From an uncultured beta proteobacterium (lineage in GTDB: Bacteria > Pseudomonadota > Gammaproteobacteria > Burkholderiales > Burkholderiaceae_C): a stretch of 64,000 bases of DNA. Position 1 is the first letter of the stretch. Each line of letters starts with the position of its first letter. This document shows positions 44,266-53,284 of this stretch, one piece after another. Position numbers and translations under genes: made by a program. The stretch is from positions 26,894 to 90,893 of the forward strand of contig CAJCCO010000107.1 of assembly GCA_903960915.1 (NCBI GenBank). The letters run 5' to 3'. The notes under the pieces were generated by a model. The model was given only the letters and a program-made list of their open reading frames with translations, searched no databases and was not told where the DNA came from.

Positions 44266-44286
44266 AAGCCCTCAGAAAGAGGGGCT
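44266..44286 (+). terminator. Possible weak terminator after the Gfo/Idh/MocA gene
   Basis: The sequence AAGCCCTC-AGAAA-GAGGGGCT forms a seven-pair stem with one bulged G in the 217-base gap before the ABC operon. The following T-run is weak. It may separate the two transcripts. Confidence 0.3.
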
Positions 44287-44412
44287 AGCGTATTTGTATC
44301 CAGGTTGCTGGTTAGAAAAGCCCATAGGGCACGGTGTTTATTCTTGGCAAATAGTCCAAGGATGACGAGATTTATTTCTGTATTTTTATCACGCTAAAAA
44401 AGAGGAGTCATC

Positions 44413-45690
44413 ATGAAAGTTTTCCGAATTCTTCCACTGGCCTTGGCCTTGGGTTCTGTCCTGTCGTTAGGCCATAACCTGGCGCAGGCTGGAGAAATAC
44501 GTGTCATGTGCTACCAGGACGGCATCGAGTGCGAGGTCACCTCCGATTTGGCCAAACGCTTTGAAGCGCAGAACCCCGGCACCAAAGTCATCGTCGACAC
44601 CGTGCCCTACAAAACCATCGTGGAACAGTTGCCCGTGCAACTCGCTGCAGGCCAAGGCCCGGATATTGCCCGCGTGACCGACCTGGGCGGCATGTCGAAG
44701 TTCTACATGGACATTTCAGCCCACGTGAAAGACCGTAAATATTGGGATGCCAACTTTGGCACCACCGCCCCCTGGCTGCGCCCCGCACCCGCCGACCGTG
44801 GCATTTACGGTTTCATGTCCCAATTGACCATGACCGGCCCTTACGTCAACAAGACTTTGTTTGAGCAGGCCAAAGTGCCCATGCCTGGCGCCAAAGCCTC
44901 ATGGGACGAGTGGATGGACGCCGCCCGCAAAGTGGCCAAAGCCACCCAGACCAAAGCCGCTGTGGCGTGGGACCGTTCGGGTCACCGCTTTGCTGGTCCA
45001 GCCATCAGCTACGGCGCCAAACTATTTGATGCACAGGGCAACCCTGTCATTGATGAAGGTTACAAATCTACCGTCAGCAAATTCGTGGCCTGGCACAAAG
45101 ACGGCACCATGCTGCGCGAAGTCTGGGCTGGCTCGGGTGGCTCCACCTATGCCGACTCCATCGGCGAGTTCATTAACGGCAACGTGGTGATGGTGTTGTC
45201 GGGTAGCTGGCAGATCAACCGCTTGCAAAAAGACGTGGGCAACAAGTTTGACTGGCTGGCGGTGCCCAACCCCTGCGGCCCAGCGGCTTGCACCGGCATT
45301 CCTGGAGGCGCCGCCTGGGTGGCACTGAAGACCAGCAAGTCGCCCAAAGAGGTGGGTGCCTTTCTCGACTTCATGGCTTCTGAAGCGGCTTACACAGAGT
45401 TCAGTGCGCGCACCAACAACATTCCCGCACATGCCGGTCTGGCCAAAAAAGGCGTGAACTACGCCAGCGCCTTACCCAGTGCCAAGGCGGCTCTGGGGGT
45501 ATTTGGCAGCGGCGTGGCCAACTTGGCGCCTGTTGCCTACCAATTCCAGGGCTACAAGTTCAACCGCGCCATCATGCTGCCCACGGTGGCGCGGGTGACC
45601 CAGGCCATCGTGGGTGAGATGGGAACGGACGAAGCGGTCAGCAAGATCAGTGCGGACATGCAAGATGCCGTGAAACAAGCACAAAAGTAA
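44413..45690 (+). CDS. smoF: Family-1 sugar ABC transporter binding protein (candidate SmoF)
   Basis: A 425-residue periplasmic receptor with a signal peptide (MKVFRILPLALALGSVLSLGHNLAQA-GEI) and the mature start IRVMCYQDGIECEVTSDLAKRFEAQNPGTKV. The middle contains QLAAGQGPDIARVTDLGG, and AVAWDRSGHRFAGPAISYGAKLFDAQGNPV follows further on. It belongs to the family-1 (glycerol 3-phosphate/maltose-like) cluster to which SmoF, the sulfoquinovosyl-glycerol receptor of Agrobacterium, also belongs. The symbol is given by locus context and must be read as likely, not proven. AGGAG precedes the ATG by 6 bases. It leads the operon binding protein-permease-permease-ATPase-GH31. Confidence 0.85.
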   Translation: MKVFRILPLALALGSVLSLGHNLAQAGEIRVMCYQDGIECEVTSDLAKRFEAQNPGTKVIVDTVPYKTIVEQLPVQLAAGQGPDIARVTDLGGMSKFYMDISAHVKDRKYWDANFGTTAPWLRPAPADRGIYGFMSQLTMTGPYVNKTLFEQAKVPMPGAKASWDEWMDAARKVAKATQTKAAVAWDRSGHRFAGPAISYGAKLFDAQGNPVIDEGYKSTVSKFVAWHKDGTMLREVWAGSGGSTYADSIGEFINGNVVMVLSGSWQINRLQKDVGNKFDWLAVPNPCGPAACTGIPGGAAWVALKTSKSPKEVGAFLDFMASEAAYTEFSARTNNIPAHAGLAKKGVNYASALPSAKAALGVFGSGVANLAPVAYQFQGYKFNRAIMLPTVARVTQAIVGEMGTDEAVSKISADMQDAVKQAQK

Positions 45691-45698
45691 GGCGCCCG

Positions 45699-45742
45699 GT
45701 CTGGAGGCGATGCTGCCCGCGCGGGTGGCGTTGTCTCCAGAC
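45699..45742 (+). terminator. Stem-loop between the binding protein and the first permease gene
   Basis: GTCTGGAG pairs with CTCCAGAC around a loop that itself contains the palindrome CCCGCGCGGG. It lies just after the binding-protein stop. Hairpins here often protect the upstream message or limit read-through so that the receptor is made in excess. The role is inferred. Confidence 0.45.
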
Positions 45743-45800
45743 GTTCTTTCGCAGCCCTACCTTGGTGCTGTCTTCTCCTGTCTGTGTCTAAAGGCCGCTC

Positions 45801-46778
45801 GTGCAAGTTTTGTCGATTTTTTTCAATGGACTGGAGCCCCTTTTCAGGCTCGCGCAGCGTTGGCTGGGGCCGTCCCGGCTGGGGTGGTTGTTTGTGGCCC
45901 CCAATTTGATCGTGTTTGGCCTGTTCACTTTTTTGCCCATTCTGATCAATCTGGTTTACGCCACCACCGGCGGTGTCAACCTCATGCCGGCACAGCGGCC
46001 CTACACGGGCGCTGAAAACTTCCAGATTCTGTTTGAATGCCGCGATTATTTTGACCTGTCGACCTGCCGGAAAGACGTTTTCTGGCGTGCCATGTTCAAC
46101 ACCGTCAAGTTCAGTTTGTTCCAAGTCGGGTTGATGGTTTTGTTTTCCCTGCTGACCGCGCTGGTGCTCAACCGCAAGATCATCGGGCGCGGGTTTTGGC
46201 GTGGCGTGTACTTTTATCCGGTCTTGCTGTCCCCCGTGGTGGTGGCCCTGATCTGGAAGTGGCTGCTGCAAAGCCAAGGCGCTTTCAACGCGGGCTTGCT
46301 CGCGCTGGACCTGCCCGTGGTCGAGTGGCTGACTGATGCAGGCTGGGCTTTTTTCTGGACTGTTTTTGTGTCGATCTGGGCGCACATGGGTTTTTACACC
46401 CTGATTCTGCTGGCCGGACTGCAGGCTATTCCCGGCGACCTTTATGAGGCCGCTCAGCTGGACCGTGCCAGCCCCATGCGCACGTTGACGCGCATCACCC
46501 TGCCCTTGCTGATGCCCAATTTGATTGTGGTGCTGGTGCTGGCCGCCATCCGTGCGGTTCAGGTATTTGACGAGGTGTTTGTGCTGACCGGTGGCGGGCC
46601 GGGTTCGGCCACCACCTTCATCGTGCAATTCATCTACCAGACCGGTTTTTCCGAGCAAATCCATTTATACGGTCTGGCCGCCGCCGCCTCTTTGGCCCTG
46701 GCATTTTTCCTGATTGTGCTGACGCTGGCGCAACTGCGCCTGACCCGGGCCAGCCAGGCTGGACACAAGGTGAAATGA
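45801..46778 (+). CDS. Sugar ABC transporter permease, MalF/UgpA type
   Basis: A 325-residue inner-membrane protein with about six helices, starting GWLFVAPNLIVFGLFTFLPILINLVYATTGG near residue 30. The EAA loop that contacts the ATPase is YEAAQLDRASPMRTLTRITLPLLMPNL near residue 215. The start is GTG 45801. The unit follows the binding protein after the hairpin and precedes the second permease by one base. By position it corresponds to one of the SmoG/SmoH pair. Confidence 0.9.
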   Translation: MQVLSIFFNGLEPLFRLAQRWLGPSRLGWLFVAPNLIVFGLFTFLPILINLVYATTGGVNLMPAQRPYTGAENFQILFECRDYFDLSTCRKDVFWRAMFNTVKFSLFQVGLMVLFSLLTALVLNRKIIGRGFWRGVYFYPVLLSPVVVALIWKWLLQSQGAFNAGLLALDLPVVEWLTDAGWAFFWTVFVSIWAHMGFYTLILLAGLQAIPGDLYEAAQLDRASPMRTLTRITLPLLMPNLIVVLVLAAIRAVQVFDEVFVLTGGGPGSATTFIVQFIYQTGFSEQIHLYGLAAAASLALAFFLIVLTLAQLRLTRASQAGHKVK

Positions 46779-46779
46779 C

Positions 46780-47829
46780 ATGAAGTCGCTCAGTTTTTTC
46801 TGGCTCACACGGGGCCGCCAACGCTTGCACTGGACCGATGTGCTCAGCTACGCCTACCTGCTGGTTGGCTTGTTCGTGATGTTCGCGCCCGTCTTGTGGC
46901 TGGTCATGTCCTCGTTCAAGACCGAGTCCGCCATTGGCCAGTTTCCACCCACTTTTTTGCCCTACAGCCAGAAAACCGTGGTGGTGGCCGGCCATGACAA
47001 GCCGCTGCCTTTGTTCAAGGTGGCCGTTGCAGGGGGCGCACCCAAAGAGTTGGCCCAGATCAGCCGCATCGGCATCATGGCCAACATGGTGGATCCAGCC
47101 CAACCGGGCGAGTCGGTGCAGGTCAATATTCGGGACCGCGTGCCGGTGAATGAATTGAAGTTTGCCACCAACAACTATTCCGATTTATTTGGCAAATTCA
47201 CCTTTGGCACCTACCTCTGGAACAGTGTGTTCATCACCGTGGTGGCCACGCTGCTGACCTTGCTGTTTAACTCGATGGCGGCATTTGCCCTGTCCAAATT
47301 TCAGTTCAAGGGCCAGAAGGCGGTGTTCCTGCTGATTATTGCCACCCTGATGATTCCGCCCACCATCATCCTCGTGCCGGTGTTTCTGGTTATCAACTCG
47401 GTCAACCTGCTGAACAGTCTTTGGGGCGTCATTTTGCCGGCTGTGGCCACGCCCACCGGGGTGTTTTTGCTTCGGCAATACATGCTGACCATTCCCGATG
47501 AGCTGATTGAAGCGGCCCGAATGGACCACGCCAGCGAGTGGCGCATTTATTGGCGCATTGTCTTGCCTTTGTCAGCGCCAGCGCTGGCGGTGCTGGCCAT
47601 TTTTTCGGTAATGTGGCGCTGGAACGATTTCCTGCTGCCTTTGATTGTCTTGTCCAAAAGTGAATTTTTTACCCTGCAACTTGCGCTCAACGCCTTCCAG
47701 GGTGAACTCAATACCCAGTGGCACTACCTGCTGGCAATGACTGTGATCACGCTGCTGCCCATCACGCTGGTGTTTGCCTTCTTGCAACGTTACATCACCA
47801 CCGGCATTGCCAGTGCGGGTGTGAAGTAA
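46780..47829 (+). CDS. Sugar ABC transporter permease, MalG/UgpE type, with an extra periplasmic domain
   Basis: A 349-residue permease. Helix 1 is SYAYLLVGLFVMFAPVLWLVMSSFK, and the EAA loop IEAARMDHASEWRIYWRIVLPLSAP lies near residue 245. Between helix 1 and helix 2 there is a stretch of about 90 residues (FPPTFLPYSQKTVVVAGHDKPLPLFKVAVAGGAPKELAQI to VNELKFATNNYSDLF), longer and more beta-like than in most MalG proteins, where a loop of about 35-45 residues is normal. It probably forms an external domain near the receptor. The adjacent ATPase and binding protein complete the importer. Confidence 0.9.
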   Translation: MKSLSFFWLTRGRQRLHWTDVLSYAYLLVGLFVMFAPVLWLVMSSFKTESAIGQFPPTFLPYSQKTVVVAGHDKPLPLFKVAVAGGAPKELAQISRIGIMANMVDPAQPGESVQVNIRDRVPVNELKFATNNYSDLFGKFTFGTYLWNSVFITVVATLLTLLFNSMAAFALSKFQFKGQKAVFLLIIATLMIPPTIILVPVFLVINSVNLLNSLWGVILPAVATPTGVFLLRQYMLTIPDELIEAARMDHASEWRIYWRIVLPLSAPALAVLAIFSVMWRWNDFLLPLIVLSKSEFFTLQLALNAFQGELNTQWHYLLAMTVITLLPITLVFAFLQRYITTGIASAGVK

Positions 47830-47864
47830 CCCCTCCCTACAGACCTGATTGAATTGAGCCCACT

Positions 47865-48905
47865 GTGTCCACTTTAGAACTACGCGCCATCGAAAAATCG
47901 TTCGACCAGACCCACGTTATCCACGGCGTCGACTTGCAAGTGGCGCACGGCGAATTTGTGGTGTTCGTCGGCCCCTCGGGTTGCGGAAAGTCCACGCTGC
48001 TGCGGATGATCGCGGGCCTTGACACACCGACCCGAGGTGATCTGCTGATAGACGGCGTGCGTGTGAATGATATTGGTGCGGCAGACCGCGGCTGCGCCAT
48101 GGTGTTCCAGTCTTACGCGCTCTACCCGCACATGACGGTGTACGCCAACATGGCCTTCGGCCTCGAAAACGCCCACGTTCCCAAGGCTGAAATTGCCCAG
48201 AAGGTCAACGATGCGGCCGCCCTGCTGCGCCTGGACGCCATGCTCCAGCGCAAGCCCACCCAGCTGTCTGGCGGGCAGCGGCAGCGGGTGGCCATTGGCC
48301 GTGCGATTGTGCGCAACCCGAAAATATTCTTGTTTGATGAACCCTTGTCCAACCTGGACGCGGAACTGCGCGTTTCCATGCGTGCCGAGTTGCGTGAACT
48401 ACACCAGCGCCTGGGTGCAACCATGGTGTACGTGACCCACGACCAGGTGGAAGCCATGACCATGGCCGACAAAATTGTGGTGCTCAGAGCCGGGCGCATT
48501 GAGCAAATGGGCACCCCCCGGGCACTCTATGAGGCGCCCGCCAATGTCTTTGTGGCAGGCTTCATGGGCAGCCCCCGAATGAACTTCATCCCTGCGAGCA
48601 CAGCACGAACAGCGTCGTCACTGCTACCCTGGGTGCCGGCCCAGGCCCAGCAGGTGGGCATACGCCCCGAGCATTGGATGACTTGCAGCCAGGGCGATGG
48701 ACTGGCCCTGCAGGTTAAAGGAACCGAGTACCTGGGGGCGCAACGTTTGTTGCATGGTTTGCTGGCAGATGGCACCCGCGTCGAGGTGTTGATCGAAGGC
48801 GAGAGCGCCCCGCAGCCGGGTGATCTGATGTACTTCACCACCCGCCCCGACCGCTTGCATGCTTTTGATGCCAATGAACAACGCATGACGCAGGTGATGG
48901 CATGA
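47865..48905 (+). CDS. Sugar ABC transporter ATP-binding protein (MalK/UgpC family)
   Basis: A 346-residue ATPase with Walker A GPSGCGKSTLLRM near residue 36, the Q-loop MVFQSYALYPHMTVYANMAFGL, the signature QLSGGQRQRVAIGRA near residue 133, Walker B IFLFDEPLSNLD, the D-loop and a C-terminal OB-type (TOBE) regulatory domain. It starts with GTG 47865 and overlaps the next gene by four bases (ATGA). It powers the sugar importer encoded upstream. The Agrobacterium equivalent would be SmoE. Confidence 0.93.
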   Translation: MSTLELRAIEKSFDQTHVIHGVDLQVAHGEFVVFVGPSGCGKSTLLRMIAGLDTPTRGDLLIDGVRVNDIGAADRGCAMVFQSYALYPHMTVYANMAFGLENAHVPKAEIAQKVNDAAALLRLDAMLQRKPTQLSGGQRQRVAIGRAIVRNPKIFLFDEPLSNLDAELRVSMRAELRELHQRLGATMVYVTHDQVEAMTMADKIVVLRAGRIEQMGTPRALYEAPANVFVAGFMGSPRMNFIPASTARTASSLLPWVPAQAQQVGIRPEHWMTCSQGDGLALQVKGTEYLGAQRLLHGLLADGTRVEVLIEGESAPQPGDLMYFTTRPDRLHAFDANEQRMTQVMA

Positions 48906-51073
48906 AACCGCTGATGATCGAAGCCTGGACACTGGCCTCCAACGTCACCGCCCCAGACCGCTTTGGGCCCGATGCGAGCGCTGACTTGACCACGGGAGGG
49001 GCATTGCAGCTGTCTTTTTTGTCGCCCACCCTGGCGCGCGTCACGCTGTTGCCCGCACAAGGGTTTCGTGAGCCGCACACGTGGGCCATTGCCCCAGGCG
49101 CCGGTACCGACGTGCCCTGGAGCGGGCGCAAGCGCGAGGAGACACAGGGCTTTGAGCGCCCGGTCTGGCAACACAGCCAAGATGCGCAGGGCACGCTCAA
49201 ACTGTCCACCACCGGCTTGTCGGTGCGCCTGCTGGGCGGTGGCAGTGCGCCTTTGCGCCTGCAGTGGGTAGATGAAGCCACGGGCAAAACGCTGATGGAA
49301 GACCGCAGCACCAGTGCTTATTTGCACGAACGCCGAACCGGGTTGGTACGGCACTGCGTGGTGCGTCACCCCCAAGAGCATTACTTTGGCCTGGGCGACA
49401 AAACCGGCCCCTTGAATCTGCATGGCCGGCGTCTGCGCTGCCTCGGACAAGACGCCTTGGGCTATGACCCGCAAAACGGCGACCCGCTTTACAAACACTG
49501 GCCATTTTTGATGTCGCGCACGGTCGACGGACTGTGGCTGGGCGTGTACTACGACACCTTGGCCACCAGCACCTTTGACCTAGGGTGTGAGCACGACAAC
49601 TACCACGGTTTTTTTAGAACTGTGGACATCGACGACGGCGACCTCGACTACTACCTGATGGTGGGGCGCACCCCAGCCGAGGTGCTGCGTCAGTTTGTGT
49701 CGCTGATAGGTGGCACCCACTTGCCACCGCGCTGGAGTCTGGGTTTTGCCCAGACCGCCATGGGGCTGGCCGATGCCCCGGATGCCCAACAACAGCTGGA
49801 TAGTTTCATTGATGAATGTGCCCGCCAGCGCATCCCCATTTCGTCCTTTCACTACGGCTCAGGCTATTCCAGCCGAGGCAAGCAGCGCTATGTATTCACC
49901 TGGAACCGCGACAAATTTCCAGAGCCACAAGCCATCAACCGTAAATTTCAGCAACACGGCATGCGCCTGGTCGCCAACATCAAACCTTGCTTGCTGGACG
50001 ACCACCCGTCCTACCAAGCCTTGAACCAGAACCACGCCTTCATTGAGGACCAGACTACCGGTCACGCCGTGGTTGAACCTTTTTGGGACGGCCAAGGCTC
50101 GCACCTGGACTTCACCCGCCCGCAAGCAGTGGCCTGGTGGCAAGAACAACTGAAGCAACAGGTGCTTGAACAGGGCATTGACGCCGGTTGGAACGACAAC
50201 AACGAATACGCCATACAGAACGAAGACGCCTACAGCGAGGCGTGGGGCGCTGCCTTGCCCATGCACCGCAGCAGACCCCTGCATGCCCTGCTCATGACGC
50301 GCGCCACTTTTGAAGCGCAGCAAGCCCATGCCGGGGCCACGAACGAACCCACCTTCACGGTGACCCGAGCAGGCCCCCCGGGCTTGCAGCGTTATGCGCA
50401 AACCTGGTCTGGCGACAACACCACCAGTTGGGCCACGCTCAAATGGAATGTGCGCACCGGGCTGCAAATGAGTTTGTCAGGCATGTTCAATATTGGCCAC
50501 GATGTGGGCGGCTTTTACGGCCCCCTGCCAGAGCCAGAGCTTTTCTTGCGCTGGGTGCAAGCCTGCTGCCTCAACCCGCGCATGGTCATGAATTCCTGGA
50601 AAGAAGGTGGCATCAGCAACTTACCCTGGATGCACCCTGAAGTAACCGATGCCGTGCGCGATGCCATTGCCCTGCGTTACCGGCTGATGCCTTACCTTTG
50701 GGCTTGTTTTGAGCAGGCCACCCAGCAGCATGTGCCCATCATCCGGCCCACCTTCTTCAATTTTCCGGATGACCTGCAATGCCTGGCAGATGCAGACGAG
50801 TTCATGCTGGGCGAGTCTTTATTGGTTTCACCCGTGCTCAACCAGGGGCAACGCATCAAGCACATTTATTTGCCGCAGCTCAGCGATGGCCAACACTGGC
50901 TCGACTTTGAAACCCGCCAGGCATACCGCGCCGGTGAGTGGCATGACATTCAAGCCCCCATGACGCGGCTGCCAATCTTTGTCGTGCAAGGGGCGCAGAT
51001 TCCAGTCGCCCAGCCAGCCGCAGGCGCGGTGCCAAGGCATGACGATCCGGTGGTGGAAACGCTGCAGTTTTAA
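48902..51073 (+). CDS. Glycoside hydrolase family 31 protein
   Basis: A 723-residue GH31 enzyme. The nucleophile is predicted in AGWNDNNEYAI (Asp432) and the acid/base in TWSGDNTTSW (Asp505), followed by MFNIGHDVGGFYG. N-terminal beta-domain and C-terminal beta-sheet regions are present, and no signal peptide is seen, so it acts in the cytoplasm after import. In Agrobacterium the GH31 gene of this cluster is the sulfoquinovosidase SmoI. Here the active-site region resembles alpha-glucosidase-like GH31 proteins (SSFHYGSGYSSRGKQRYVFTWNRDKFPEP), and I do not recognise the Arg/Trp/Tyr sulfonate-binding set of classical sulfoquinovosidases. Its substrate is therefore uncertain. It is coupled to the ATPase gene by ATGA. 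Confidence 0.88.
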   Translation: MKPLMIEAWTLASNVTAPDRFGPDASADLTTGGALQLSFLSPTLARVTLLPAQGFREPHTWAIAPGAGTDVPWSGRKREETQGFERPVWQHSQDAQGTLKLSTTGLSVRLLGGGSAPLRLQWVDEATGKTLMEDRSTSAYLHERRTGLVRHCVVRHPQEHYFGLGDKTGPLNLHGRRLRCLGQDALGYDPQNGDPLYKHWPFLMSRTVDGLWLGVYYDTLATSTFDLGCEHDNYHGFFRTVDIDDGDLDYYLMVGRTPAEVLRQFVSLIGGTHLPPRWSLGFAQTAMGLADAPDAQQQLDSFIDECARQRIPISSFHYGSGYSSRGKQRYVFTWNRDKFPEPQAINRKFQQHGMRLVANIKPCLLDDHPSYQALNQNHAFIEDQTTGHAVVEPFWDGQGSHLDFTRPQAVAWWQEQLKQQVLEQGIDAGWNDNNEYAIQNEDAYSEAWGAALPMHRSRPLHALLMTRATFEAQQAHAGATNEPTFTVTRAGPPGLQRYAQTWSGDNTTSWATLKWNVRTGLQMSLSGMFNIGHDVGGFYGPLPEPELFLRWVQACCLNPRMVMNSWKEGGISNLPWMHPEVTDAVRDAIALRYRLMPYLWACFEQATQQHVPIIRPTFFNFPDDLQCLADADEFMLGESLLVSPVLNQGQRIKHIYLPQLSDGQHWLDFETRQAYRAGEWHDIQAPMTRLPIFVVQGAQIPVAQPAAGAVPRHDDPVVETLQF

Positions 51074-51153
51074 GCGGATCTAGAACTTAGATCAAGGGCA
51101 GTTTGGACGCGCCTTGAACGTGCGAGGGCGGTCTCGGTAAGCGCGTGCCCGGC

Positions 51154-52080
51154 TCAGGGCACCTCGTGGCCGTTGGCCAACTCATAGAGTTCATACCAAG
51201 TCTGGCGGTCCATCGGCACGCGGGCGGCATCGCCAAAGCGGGCAATGCGATCGGGCTGGTTGGTACCCATGACGGGCAGGATGCGCACGGGGTGGTGCAT
51301 CAGCCAGGCCATGGCCACGGCCGTGGTGTCGGTGCCTGCCGCGTGGGCCAGCGCAGCCAGTTTGGGGGCCAGTCTTGCCGCTGCCGTACCTGGCGTGTGC
51401 GCTTGTGAATGCAGGCGGCCACCACCCAAAGGCGACCAGGCCATCACCGGCATGCGGTGCTGTTGCGCATGGGCCAGTTGACCATTGATGAAGGGCGCGG
51501 TGTGCAGCAGGCTCAGCTCCAGCTGGTTGGTTTGCAGCGTGTGCCGCATGCACGACTGCAGCAAATCCACCTCCCAGGGCATGAAGTTGGAAACACCTGC
51601 GCCGCGCAACTTGCCGCTGTCGATCAGACCATCCAGGCAGCGGCCCAGGGCTTGCGCGTCCATCAGCGGATCGGGGCGGTGAATCAACAACAGGTCGATC
51701 ACATCCACCCCCATGCGCGACAGCGAGCGCTCGACGCTGGCAGTGACGTGCGCGGGGCTGGTGTCGTAATGCTTGACCCGCGTGTCGGGCCAGTGGGACG
51801 ACAGCAGCATGATGTCGGTCTTGGTGACGATCTCGATGCGGTCTTTCAGGCCGGGTTGGGCCTTGATGGCTTCGCCAAACAGCGCTTCACAGCTGTAATC
51901 GCCATAAATATCTGCATGGTCAAAGGTGGTGATGCCTTGCGCCAGACACGCTTCGATGCGCGCCAGGTTGGCGCTGACCGAACAGTCTTGCGCTTCAGAC
52001 AGGCGCCACACGCCATAGGCCATGCGGCTCAGACTGCGCCCGTTGGGCAGCGTGATGCGGCCGATGTCGTTGGAACTCAT
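51154..52080 (-). CDS. smoB: Aldo-keto reductase (candidate SmoB, 6-oxo-glucose reductase)
   Basis: A 308-residue YdhF-type aldo-keto reductase. The catalytic tetrad elements are in GITTFDHADIYG (Asp and Tyr, near residue 50), EIVTKTD (Lys) and DLLLIHRPDPLMD (His). ATG 52080 (MSSNDIGRITLPNGRSLSRMAYGVWRL) is preferred over the ORF-track start because it overlaps the monooxygenase stop by four bases, indicating coupling. In the sulfo-SMO pathway SmoB reduces 6-oxo-glucose, formed when the monooxygenase removes sulfite, to glucose. This pairing with the SsuD-like gene is the main reason for the name. Confidence 0.82.
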   Translation of the reverse strand: MSSNDIGRITLPNGRSLSRMAYGVWRLSEAQDCSVSANLARIEACLAQGITTFDHADIYGDYSCEALFGEAIKAQPGLKDRIEIVTKTDIMLLSSHWPDTRVKHYDTSPAHVTASVERSLSRMGVDVIDLLLIHRPDPLMDAQALGRCLDGLIDSGKLRGAGVSNFMPWEVDLLQSCMRHTLQTNQLELSLLHTAPFINGQLAHAQQHRMPVMAWSPLGGGRLHSQAHTPGTAAARLAPKLAALAHAAGTDTTAVAMAWLMHHPVRILPVMGTNQPDRIARFGDAARVPMDRQTWYELYELANGHEVP

Positions 52081-53234
52081 TTGCGTACTCCTGTGCCCAG
52101 AGGGGTGGGCGGTGTTTGGGCCGGTACACGGCCATATGCTTGGGCGAGGGACACGGTTTTGAGCTGCGGCAACACTTTGGTGCCGAAGATCTCGCATTCC
52201 TGCAAGTGAGGGTAACCAGAAAAGATGAAAGCCCGGATGCCCATTTTTTGGTAGGCCTCAATTTCACTGAGCACCTGGTCCACACTGCCCACCAAGGCAG
52301 CACCGCAGCCGCTGCGGGCACGGCCTACGCCGGTCCACAGGTGCGGCTCTATGTAGCCGGCAGCGTCTGCACGCTCGCGGTTGGCACTTTGCAGGGACAC
52401 CCCGAAACTGGTTGCATCGAGCGCGCGTTGGCGAATTTCGCGGCCCTTTTCATCGTCGAGTTGCGACACCAACTCGGCCGCATAGTCACGCGCCTCGGCT
52501 TCGGTGTCACGCACGATCATGTGCACCCGCAGGCCGTAGTCCAGCAAGCGGCCATGCTTTTCGGCCTGGGCATGCACGTCGCGCATGCGCTGGGCCAGCA
52601 TCTCTTTGGGTTCGGGCCACATCAGGTAGGTGTCGCAGTGCGCACCGCACAGCGCCAGTGCGTCAGGGCTGTAGCCGCCAAAGTAAAGCAAGGGGCCGCC
52701 ATTGGTTTGGTAAGGCCGCACGGGGTCGGTGGACAAGCCCTTGAGTTGGTAAATTTGGCCGTCGTAATTGATCTCGTCCTGTGTCCAGGCCTGTTTGAGA
52801 ATTTCGACCACCTCCCAGGAACGGCGGTAGCGGTAGGCGCTGTCTTCTTGCTGACCTGGAAAGTCCGATGAAATGATATTCAGGGTCAGGCGCCCCTCCA
52901 AGATATGGTCCAGGGTGGCCACGGTGCGGGCCAGCATGGCCGGGTGGGTTTCGCCACAGCGAATGGCGGCCAGCAGGTTCATGCGCTTTGTTTTATGCGC
53001 CACGGCCGCTGCAAAAGTCAGGGTGTCTTGTCCGACCTGGTAGGACGAGGGGCACAGAATATTGCGAAACCCCAGTTCATCAGCTCTTTGCACAATGCGG
53101 CTGGTGTTGGCCCAGTTGCTGCGCAAATCGCTCTCGGGTACACCAAGGTGGCGAAAATCATCTGAGCACAAAGGCGCAAACCAGGCGACCTCGGCCCCCT
53201 GAATGTCTTCTCCTCTGACCGGAACGATGCTCAT
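52077..53234 (-). CDS. smoC: SsuD-like FMNH2-dependent monooxygenase (candidate SmoC, sulfoquinovose monooxygenase)
   Basis: A 385-residue class C flavin monooxygenase of the bacterial luciferase/LLM superfamily. Typical blocks are ELGFRNILCPSSYQVGQDTLTFAAAVAHKTKRMNLLAAIRCGETHPAMLARTVATLDHILEGRLTLNIISSDFPG, ILKQAWTQDEINYDGQIYQL and PLLYFGGYSPDALAL. SsuD relatives break C-S bonds of sulfonates, releasing sulfite and an aldehyde, using reduced flavin from a separate reductase. No flavin reductase gene (SmoA) lies in this window, so reduced FMN would have to be supplied from elsewhere. It is divergent from the GntR gene and co-transcribed with the aldo-keto reductase. Confidence 0.84.
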   Translation of the reverse strand: MSIVPVRGEDIQGAEVAWFAPLCSDDFRHLGVPESDLRSNWANTSRIVQRADELGFRNILCPSSYQVGQDTLTFAAAVAHKTKRMNLLAAIRCGETHPAMLARTVATLDHILEGRLTLNIISSDFPGQQEDSAYRYRRSWEVVEILKQAWTQDEINYDGQIYQLKGLSTDPVRPYQTNGGPLLYFGGYSPDALALCGAHCDTYLMWPEPKEMLAQRMRDVHAQAEKHGRLLDYGLRVHMIVRDTEAEARDYAAELVSQLDDEKGREIRQRALDATSFGVSLQSANRERADAAGYIEPHLWTGVGRARSGCGAALVGSVDQVLSEIEAYQKMGIRAFIFSGYPHLQECEIFGTKVLPQLKTVSLAQAYGRVPAQTPPTPLGTGVRK

Positions 53235-53284
53235 GAAGGACTCCTCACTAAAAGTAAATGAATAATATATGAATTCGCGGGCGT

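Noticed and set aside
48902-51073. Naming the GH31 protein SmoI (classical sulfoquinovosidase)
   Set aside because: The catalytic Asp residues are present but the known sulfonate-binding residues could not be recognised, so the symbol was withheld.
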